NCBI GenBank assembly: GCA_028876395.1
Contig: JAGWRX010000024.1
Coordinates: 1-64,000 of the forward strand
From: Acidobacteriota bacterium
GTDB lineage: Bacteria > Acidobacteriota > Terriglobia > Terriglobales > Acidobacteriaceae
DNA: 64,000 bases
Direction of reading: 5' to 3'
Shown: positions 57,260 through 64,000 of the stretch, one piece after another
How the letters are laid out: every line of letters begins with the position of its first letter
Numbering within the stretch: the stretch's first letter is position 1
Position numbers and translations under genes: made by a program
Notes under the pieces: generated by a model
What the model was told of the DNA's origin: nothing
Seen by the model: only the letters and a program-made list of their open reading frames with translations
The model's database searches: none

Positions 57260-57633
57260 CACCAGAACCGGCCGTGACGATGACGGAGCTTGCGTGAACT
57301 CGGCGGGCCATGGATGTCGCAATTGGGCGCCAGGCCCGTCGATGCACCTCCGTCCTCTCCGCTCGGCAAGCGAGCTAACCTCCGATTCTTGAATTCAGGC
57401 CAATGCGCTCATTGATCCACGGTTAGGCGGCGCTCCGCGGATGACTCCTGACGTTGGGCGTAAACCACGTCAGTCGAACACCATGAAAGGATTCCGTCTG
57501 CATGCAAGGCTTGATAAAAATTACGATACGGACGGATCCTCTCGATGATCGGTGAGTCAGGTAGCGGAGCACGAGAGTGCATGTGCTCCGCCATCTCTTG
57601 GTTGTGCAGTCTGGCCGGCCTCGCTTTCAAATG

Positions 57634-60318
57634 CTATTCAGGCAAGGCATATTGGCCGTCAATGTGGAACTGCCCCGTAACACCCGGCGCTCCGGTTTCA
57701 GGCTGGCCTCCACCGATGCTGATGGTGTAATCACCCTGGGCAATGATCGGATTGCCGTCTTTGGTCACCATGCCCATATCGCGTGGCTTCAAATCGAAAT
57801 GAACTTTCTGACTTGCCCCGGGTTCCAGATGAATGCGTTCAAAACCACGGAGAGCGATGCGGGGAGCTCCCTCGACCGGCGGGAACTTGAGATAGAGCTG
57901 GACGACCTCGTCGCCCGCGAGCTTGCCGGAATTCGTCACGGTCACATCGGCGCCAACGGGCTGTCCGGCAGCAACCGCCTGCGCCGGCACATTCAGTTCG
58001 CTGTAGTCGAATTTGGTGTAGCTGAGCCCGTAGCCGAACGGATAAAGCGGCTTGCCGGTGAAGTAGCGGTAGGTCCGGTTCGCCATTCCGTAGTCTTCAA
58101 AGTTGGGCAACTGGTCCGCGCCCGTGTAGAAGGTCACGGGCAGCCGGCCTGCCGGGTTGTTTCTCCCGCTCAGCGTTTCAGCCACTGCTGCGCCGCCCTC
58201 TTCGCCGGGATACCACGCCTCAAGAACGGCATTGGCATGCTGGTTGATCCAGTTCACAGCCAGGGCGCTGCCATTCATGAGAACGACAGCGACGGGCTTG
58301 CCGGTGGCGGCCACAGCTTCCACCAGGTCTTCTTCCGGCTGGGGCAGGTCGATGCTGGTGCGATCCCCGCCGAGGAAGCCGGGTTCGGTGACCGGCATCT
58401 CTTCGCCCTCCAGCTGGCTGGTGATTCCAACCACGGCGATCACGGCGTCGGCATTCTTCGCGGCGGCGATTGCCTCCGGCGAAACCCCGTTATTCGCCTT
58501 GGCCCAGATCAGTTCCGCATGCGGCTTGCTGTTCCTGGTTCCGTACGAGATCTCGAGCGCGACCTTGCGACCCTTTTCGAGGTGGACGCGACCCAGGCCC
58601 GCTGCGAGTCCGCGCGTGCCACCGCCGAACGCCGTCGCGATCTGCTTGCCATCAACGGTAAGCCTTCCGAATCCTTCGCAGCGAATTCCAAGCAGAAAGT
58701 CGCCCGATTCCGTGGGTGCGAGGAACCCGGACCATTGCACACCGAAGGTTTTCTTTCCGGCAATCTCTGCCGGCATATTGCTTTCGCTGAGCTTGACGTT
58801 GGACTCCGTGCGGCTGACGATCGGTTTCGTGCTCGCACCCGGGGCCTGTGGGCCTCTTCGCATGCCTTCGTTGTAGTCAGCCTTCAGCCCGGGCTTGCCA
58901 TCAGGAGTGGTGAGCAAAGAGTCAGGCACGGGGCTTCCATCCGCGCGAAGGAACTGCGTTCCGGGCACGAACGTGATGGTTGCCTTGGGGAACTCAGCGT
59001 GGAGCCCGTCGAGGATGGAGACGATATGCGTAGGCTGACCGGCATAGTTTCCGATGAGCGGCCTCGTCTGGTCGGCAAGAGGCCCGACTACGGCGATTTT
59101 CCGGATTTCCGGTTTCAGCGGCAGCAAGCCGTCGTTCTTCAGCAGGACCATGGACTCATTTGCCAGCTTGCGCGCCTCTGCGCGATGTTCGGCGCTGTCC
59201 AGTTCCTTCTCATCGATCTTCGTGTAGGGGACCATTTCAGGAGGATCGAACATGCCAAGCTTGAAGCGCGCGGTGAAGAGCCGGATGAGTGCGGTATCGA
59301 GGTCGCTTTCCGGCAGATATCCCTGCTGGACGGCATCAAGATAGGCCTTGTCCACCGGGTCGCCGAATCGTGAAGTGAAGGTAACGCATTCGTTATCCAT
59401 GCCGCGAATCACGGAGATCGCAGCGCCTTGCGCCTGGGTCGGGCGATAGCGATGGTTAGCCGCCACATCTCTCACCGCGTCGCAGTCCGACACCACATAT
59501 CCCTGGAAACCCCACTTGCCGCGCAACTGGTCCTGCAGCAGATACTGGTTGGCGCATGCCGGCTCGCCATTGATCGCGTTGTACGCGCACATCACCGATC
59601 CGGCCTTGCCTTCCACGATGGCCGCTCGGAATGCGGGCTCGTACGTATCCACCTCGTCGTGCTTGCTCACGTCCACATCGGCAAAGTGCCGCGTGGGTTC
59701 CGGTCCGCTGTGAACCGCGAAGTGTTTGGGTGTTGCGATGGCGAGATAGTACTTCGGGTTGTTCCCCTGCAACCCGGTCACGTAGGCAACTCCCATGCGG
59801 CCTGTGAGGAACGGGTCTTCGCCGTAGGTCTCCTGTCCACGGCCCCAGCGCGGATCGCGGAAGATGTTCAGATTGGGCGACCAGAAATCGAGGCCTCCCA
59901 TGATGCCGGTGTGCCCCTCGCGCGCGTTCTGCACGTGCTTGATGCGGCCCTCGATGCCAATCTGCGCAGCCATTGTGTGAATGCCCGCCGCGTCAAACGT
60001 AGCGGCCAGGCCGACCGGTTCCGGATACTCGGTTACGCCCTCGTTAATCACTCCGTGAAGAGCCTCGCTCCACCATTGGTAGGCGGGTATCTTGAGCCGC
60101 GGCACGGCGGCGGAGTTGTTCTGCATCTGCGAAGCTTTCTCCGCCAGCGTCATGCGGCGCACGAGGTCCGTGGCGCGCTGCTCGGGTGAAAGCTGCGGAT
60201 TCATGTAGGGAGGGTTTGCTGCGTCCTGGGCAACTGCCTTTTGCAGGGATGAGCAGATGAAGAACGCTCCCGCGCAGGCAAGGATGCACTCGACGGTTCG
60301 CGTGATGCGGCGTTTCAT
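57634..60318 (-). CDS. Glycoside hydrolase family 3 with PA14-like insert, secreted (beta-glucosidase/xylosidase type)
   Basis: PYMNPQLSPEQRATDLVRRMTLAEKASQMQNN, GLDFWSPNLNIFRDPRWGRGQETYGEDPFLTGRMGVAYVTGLQG, YVVSDCDAVRDV, PA14-like SGFLAPTESGDFLLGIRCEGFGRLTVDGK; FnIII-like C-term. Confidence 0.94.
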   Translation of the reverse strand: MKRRITRTVECILACAGAFFICSSLQKAVAQDAANPPYMNPQLSPEQRATDLVRRMTLAEKASQMQNNSAAVPRLKIPAYQWWSEALHGVINEGVTEYPEPVGLAATFDAAGIHTMAAQIGIEGRIKHVQNAREGHTGIMGGLDFWSPNLNIFRDPRWGRGQETYGEDPFLTGRMGVAYVTGLQGNNPKYYLAIATPKHFAVHSGPEPTRHFADVDVSKHDEVDTYEPAFRAAIVEGKAGSVMCAYNAINGEPACANQYLLQDQLRGKWGFQGYVVSDCDAVRDVAANHRYRPTQAQGAAISVIRGMDNECVTFTSRFGDPVDKAYLDAVQQGYLPESDLDTALIRLFTARFKLGMFDPPEMVPYTKIDEKELDSAEHRAEARKLANESMVLLKNDGLLPLKPEIRKIAVVGPLADQTRPLIGNYAGQPTHIVSILDGLHAEFPKATITFVPGTQFLRADGSPVPDSLLTTPDGKPGLKADYNEGMRRGPQAPGASTKPIVSRTESNVKLSESNMPAEIAGKKTFGVQWSGFLAPTESGDFLLGIRCEGFGRLTVDGKQIATAFGGGTRGLAAGLGRVHLEKGRKVALEISYGTRNSKPHAELIWAKANNGVSPEAIAAAKNADAVIAVVGITSQLEGEEMPVTEPGFLGGDRTSIDLPQPEEDLVEAVAATGKPVAVVLMNGSALAVNWINQHANAVLEAWYPGEEGGAAVAETLSGRNNPAGRLPVTFYTGADQLPNFEDYGMANRTYRYFTGKPLYPFGYGLSYTKFDYSELNVPAQAVAAGQPVGADVTVTNSGKLAGDEVVQLYLKFPPVEGAPRIALRGFERIHLEPGASQKVHFDLKPRDMGMVTKDGNPIIAQGDYTISIGGGQPETGAPGVTGQFHIDGQYALPE

Positions 60319-60493
60319 AAAGTCTTCTCCATTTGGTATCTGAAGTTGGGGACTCGAGCTTGTCGCCCTTTTACGACGAGACCACCGGCCGTGTGGGTGA
60401 AGTGCAGGCTTATGGACCCGGGAAGGCGCTCGACGGATGTGAGCGTGGAGCCGGGAACCATGAATGCAGATCCCTCGCGACGAGTCTCGAAAG

Positions 60494-62110
60494 TCATTGG
60501 CATTGGAAGTTGCTCGCGTCCTGAGTGTCACCTGTCCCGGTGTATTGTGCGTGCTTCGGGTACGCACAGAGCGGCCGGCTGCGACCGGGGAATGCCTTGC
60601 CGGTGGCAATGACCGACGCAGGCACAGTGCCTTTCTCGACCCAGTCAACGACAGCGCTGAGCATGTCGAAGTGATCGAGAGCAGGCCCGCCGCCGCAATG
60701 GGCCATTCCTGGAACGAGGAAGAGGCGGCTCCATTCCGCCACCTTGTCGGCGCCGCCGTTCGCAGCAGCAAGTGATTTGTAATACCCGAGCGTATCGAGC
60801 GGCGAGAACCAGGGATCACTGTCACCGTGAAAGAAGATGAGCTTGCCGCCGTTGAGCGAGAAGGTCGAGAGGTTGGTGGATGCGGGCTCGACGAGCGGAT
60901 CCGAGGCGTGAAGCGCCGCCTTGTCAACGTCAAGTTCTGTTGCGGTGGTGTAGGGACCGAATAGCCCGTTTTTCCCCACGGCGAGCAGACCGGGCACAGG
61001 GCCTTTCATGGTAATGCCCGCGTCATATAGGAATCCTGGATAGACCTGCGTTCCGTAGGCATTCTTCGGTCCCGCAAAGGCTTTCTTGATGGCGGCAATC
61101 TTCTCAGGCGCGAGGCACGATGCAGCCTGGCCATGCCTGCAGGCCAGGACTGCGGGATCGAAATCGCAGCCGAGGGGATCGGAGATCATGCCGTCGGCCA
61201 CGCCGTCCTTCGCATCGCACTGTTTCATCAGCGCATCCATGAAGAGCTTGCGTTCGTCGTCTGAGAGGAACTTGTCTGTCTGCGGTTTGCCGGACGCGTC
61301 TTGCGGAGCGGCTTCGTTGTAGGCCACGGGAATCCATTGTGCGATAGCGAGGTTGGAGAGACCGGTACGCATGGCAGGGTCCCCGGAGACGATGCCGTTA
61401 AATACCGTGGGATAGCGCTGCGAAAGGACCATGCCTTCGCGCCCACCCGTGGAACAGCCGACAAAGTAGGAGTAGCCGGCAGGCTTTGCGTAGTAGTGCG
61501 CGATGATCTGCTTGGCGACCCCGGCCACCTCGGCGTTCGCGAGAAAGGCGAAATCGAGGTAGGCCTGCTGGTCGCGCATGAAGGAGAAATCAAAGGGACC
61601 GGTTCTGGCCTTGTGTCCTGTATCGGTGCTGGCCACAGCGAATCCGCGGGAGAGCGCGGGCTTGTCGCCGGAGTAGTTCGCACCACTGGGGTAGGCGATG
61701 ATCCCATTGCCACCTCCGCCGCCTTGCATCATGAAGTCACCGTTCCAGGCCTCGGGTGGAGGAAGAGCCACGGCAAAGCCAATGCCGAACTCCTGGCCGT
61801 CGACTCCTTTGCGACGGTTGATGATCCCGTCCACACGGCAGTGCGCAGGAAGAGGTCCGATGGAGGGAGCGCCGGGGTAGGGCGGCGGTACGGTCGTGCC
61901 CGCTGGAATGATTGCGGCCTTGGTAATCTCGATGCCGGCGAGTTTGAGATCGGCGAGGCCAGCGCAGGCTATCGAGGCGGTTTTGCTGGTGTCAGAGATC
62001 CTGGGAACCTGGGCCGGAACAGGAACCTGTGAACTCAGCAGTACAGCGACAGCCAGCGCCGGTAGCGATAAGGGCATTTGGGCGACCGCAAATTTTCCGA
62101 GTGAGAGCAT
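60494..62110 (-). CDS. Tannase/feruloyl esterase family protein, secreted
   Basis: YFVGCSTGGREGMVLSQRYPTVFNGIVSGDPA, KLIFFHGDSDPWFSPLDTLGYYKSL, LFLVPGMAHCGGGPALDHFDML. Confidence 0.92.
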   Translation of the reverse strand: MLSLGKFAVAQMPLSLPALAVAVLLSSQVPVPAQVPRISDTSKTASIACAGLADLKLAGIEITKAAIIPAGTTVPPPYPGAPSIGPLPAHCRVDGIINRRKGVDGQEFGIGFAVALPPPEAWNGDFMMQGGGGGNGIIAYPSGANYSGDKPALSRGFAVASTDTGHKARTGPFDFSFMRDQQAYLDFAFLANAEVAGVAKQIIAHYYAKPAGYSYFVGCSTGGREGMVLSQRYPTVFNGIVSGDPAMRTGLSNLAIAQWIPVAYNEAAPQDASGKPQTDKFLSDDERKLFMDALMKQCDAKDGVADGMISDPLGCDFDPAVLACRHGQAASCLAPEKIAAIKKAFAGPKNAYGTQVYPGFLYDAGITMKGPVPGLLAVGKNGLFGPYTTATELDVDKAALHASDPLVEPASTNLSTFSLNGGKLIFFHGDSDPWFSPLDTLGYYKSLAAANGGADKVAEWSRLFLVPGMAHCGGGPALDHFDMLSAVVDWVEKGTVPASVIATGKAFPGRSRPLCAYPKHAQYTGTGDTQDASNFQCQ

Positions 62111-62377
62111 GAATCGTTTTCTCCGGATTCTGCACTGATTCGTACCGGTATACGACCCTGGGGCGCCGCGCCTTGGCAGTTGTACTTCACAACCAGGCAC
62201 ACCAAGTCGCCGGTCGTCCCGCGGATTCCCAAATATACATAGGCAGAGGTACGGCCGACAAGCAAAAATAAATCGCTTTATTTAGAGGCGACTTGTGTAT
62301 TACCATGCCGCTGATCGAAAAGGACGGGGCAATTTCGGCCGCTGTGCTGCGAGGCATCCCATCCATGGAGGTACGCA

Positions 62378-63583
62378 ATGAGATTCGTGGCAGTAGTGCT
62401 ACTGGCAACGAGCTTCTGTTTTGCGCAGGAGCAGGGTGGCTTCAAGCCGGCGACGTCGAATGTTCTCGATGCGCAGTATCCGAAGGTGGACAGCAACTCA
62501 CGCGTGCAGATCCGGTTCAAGGCTCCCGACGCTTCGAAGATGCGAGTCAACTTCTGGAGCGGGCCCAAGGCCGATATGGAGAAGCAGCCGGACGGATTTT
62601 GGACGTTTACGACGCCCCCCATGGCTCCGGGACTTCATTACTACACGATCATCGTCGACGGGGCCGAGGTGAGCGATCCGGGCAGCACGGCCTACTTTGG
62701 CGGAGGCAAGTGGGCGAGCGCCGTCGAAGTCCCTGAAGCGGGAGCAGACTATTATCAGCCAGAGGACGTCCCGCACGGGCAGGTGCGCCAGATCTGGTAT
62801 CACTCCAGCGTGACCGGGAAATGGCGGGACGCATTCGTATACCTGCCGCCTGACTACGACACGTCACACGCACGTTATCCGGTTCTATATCTGCAACACG
62901 GCGCAGGCGAGGACGAAACCGGCTGGACCCGGCAGGGCAAGGCCAACTTCATTCTCGACAACCTGATCGCCAGCGGAAGCACAAAGCCGATGATTATCGT
63001 GATGGCGAACGGCTATGCGAGCCGCGCCGGCTACGTGGCTCCTGACCTCACAGGAAAGCCCTTCGGTTCGCCGGAGTTCATGCAAGTGATGCAGGAGCGG
63101 ATGGGCGCCTTCGAAGACGACATGACCCAGGTGCTGATCCCCTTTGTCGATAAGACATTCCGCACGCTTTCCGACCGCGATCATCGCGCCATGGCCGGAC
63201 TGTCAATGGGCGGCATGCAGACGTTCCAGGTGACGTTCGATCATCTCGACCTGTTCTCCTACATCGGCGGATTCAGCGGTGCGGCGAACGTGTTCGCGAT
63301 GGGAAACAACAAGCTGGACACAAAGACGGCATTCCATGGCGCAATGGCCGATCCGGCTGCATTTGCGAAGCGCGTGCATCTGCTCTGGATCGGCGTGGGA
63401 ACAGACGAGCCAGAGCGTATGAGAACTGGACTGAAGAATCTTCACGCGGCGTTGGATGAAGGCAAGATCCAGCACGTCTTTTATGAGTCGCCTGGTACCA
63501 ACCACGAGTGGCAGACGTGGCGTCGCGATCTGAAAGACTTCGCGCCGCGCTTGTTCCAGTCGGCGGGTAAACAGCCAAAGTAG
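62378..63583 (+). CDS. CE1-like esterase with N-terminal E-set/CBM48-like domain, secreted
   Basis: RVQIRFKAPDASKMRVNFWSG...PPMAPGLHYYTIIVDGAEVSDPGS; YPVLYLQHGAGEDETGW, DHRAMAGLSMGGMQTF, ESPGTNHEWQTWRRDLKDFAP. Confidence 0.9.
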   Translation: MRFVAVVLLATSFCFAQEQGGFKPATSNVLDAQYPKVDSNSRVQIRFKAPDASKMRVNFWSGPKADMEKQPDGFWTFTTPPMAPGLHYYTIIVDGAEVSDPGSTAYFGGGKWASAVEVPEAGADYYQPEDVPHGQVRQIWYHSSVTGKWRDAFVYLPPDYDTSHARYPVLYLQHGAGEDETGWTRQGKANFILDNLIASGSTKPMIIVMANGYASRAGYVAPDLTGKPFGSPEFMQVMQERMGAFEDDMTQVLIPFVDKTFRTLSDRDHRAMAGLSMGGMQTFQVTFDHLDLFSYIGGFSGAANVFAMGNNKLDTKTAFHGAMADPAAFAKRVHLLWIGVGTDEPERMRTGLKNLHAALDEGKIQHVFYESPGTNHEWQTWRRDLKDFAPRLFQSAGKQPK

Positions 63584-63617
63584 CGTGTCCCTGGCCGTTC
63601 GTTCCGGTGCATTTGTC

Positions 63618-64000
63618 ATGATGACTCGCATCACAGAGTTGATTGCAATTTCAGCGCTCTCGATCCTGGGCGGAATGAGCGGCCAAACCGCGCGGGTGCA
63701 GGCCGCCGAGGCACGGCCTGTGCCGCGAGAGGTTCTTTGGTATCGCGCTCCCGCCCCCGTGTGGGACAACGCACTGCCGATCGGGAATGGACGGCTCGGC
63801 GCGATGGTTTTCGGCGGCGCAAATGCAGGCGAAAACAACGGGGACCGGCAGGCCTCGCCGAAGAATGCGCCCCTGATGGATGGCTCGCAGACCTCGGGCG
63901 CGGACGAACACCTGCAATTGAATGAGTCGTCGCTTTGGAGAGGCGGCCGCTCCGATCGGCTCAATCCGCGCGCTCACGAAGCAGTGCCGCAGATTCGCAA
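63618..64000 (+). CDS. GH95-like (alpha-L-fucosidase family) glycoside hydrolase, N-terminal fragment (runs off the window)
   Basis: Open frame from ATG 63618 to window end: LWYRAPAPVWDNALPIGNGRLGAMVFGG...EHLQLNESSLWRGGRSDRLNPRAHEAVPQIR. Confidence 0.82.
   Translation, partial: MMTRITELIAISALSILGGMSGQTARVQAAEARPVPREVLWYRAPAPVWDNALPIGNGRLGAMVFGGANAGENNGDRQASPKNAPLMDGSQTSGADEHLQLNESSLWRGGRSDRLNPRAHEAVPQIR

Noticed and set aside
57409-57630. 73-aa minus ORF between the small secreted protein and GH3
   Set aside because: No recognisable motif or RBS; insufficient support.
57577-59373. 598-aa plus-strand ORF opposite GH3
   Set aside because: Antisense shadow; GH3 motifs are on the minus strand.

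Overview
A 64 kb, GC-rich window that looks chromosomal and most likely comes from an acidobacterium (Terriglobia/Acidobacteriaceae-like; inferred from gene content, not tested). No rRNA, tRNA, CRISPR array, prophage or transposase was recognised. Left part (0-25 kb): mostly housekeeping genes (purM and the 5' end of a probable purN, rel, rlmI-like methyltransferase, murJ, bactofilin, rnr), plus a GGDEF/EAL protein with a C-terminal CZB-like zinc domain, a MerR-TPR fusion, a sedolisin (S53) protease and an atypical D-aminoacylase-family amidohydrolase. Middle (25-39 kb): two minus-strand catabolic operons. One is GH31 / HIBADH-like / GguC-AraD1-like / enolase-superfamily dehydratase / MFS. The other is a tightly overlapped 4-hydroxyproline operon: epimerase, three-subunit FAD/2Fe-2S dehydrogenase, DapA-family enzyme and a DUF885 peptidase. 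Right part (39-64 kb): P-type ATPase, a 1433-aa sedolisin with five Ig-like repeats, a metzincin-like DUF5117-type protease, GH106-like protein, Ser/Thr kinase/ECF sigma pair, GH3, tannase/feruloyl esterase, CE1-like esterase and a truncated GH95. The best candidates for something undescribed are: (i) a shared C-terminal 'TM - basic loop - TM - AC-GGGG - beta tail' module on both secreted sedolisins; (ii) the peptidase-coupled hydroxyproline operon next to a sugar-acid operon that may feed the same intermediate, suggesting use of hydroxyproline-rich glycoprotein or collagen; (iii) an amidohydrolase lacking the expected HxH and Cys metal ligands. All functional calls are by eye; no database search was run.
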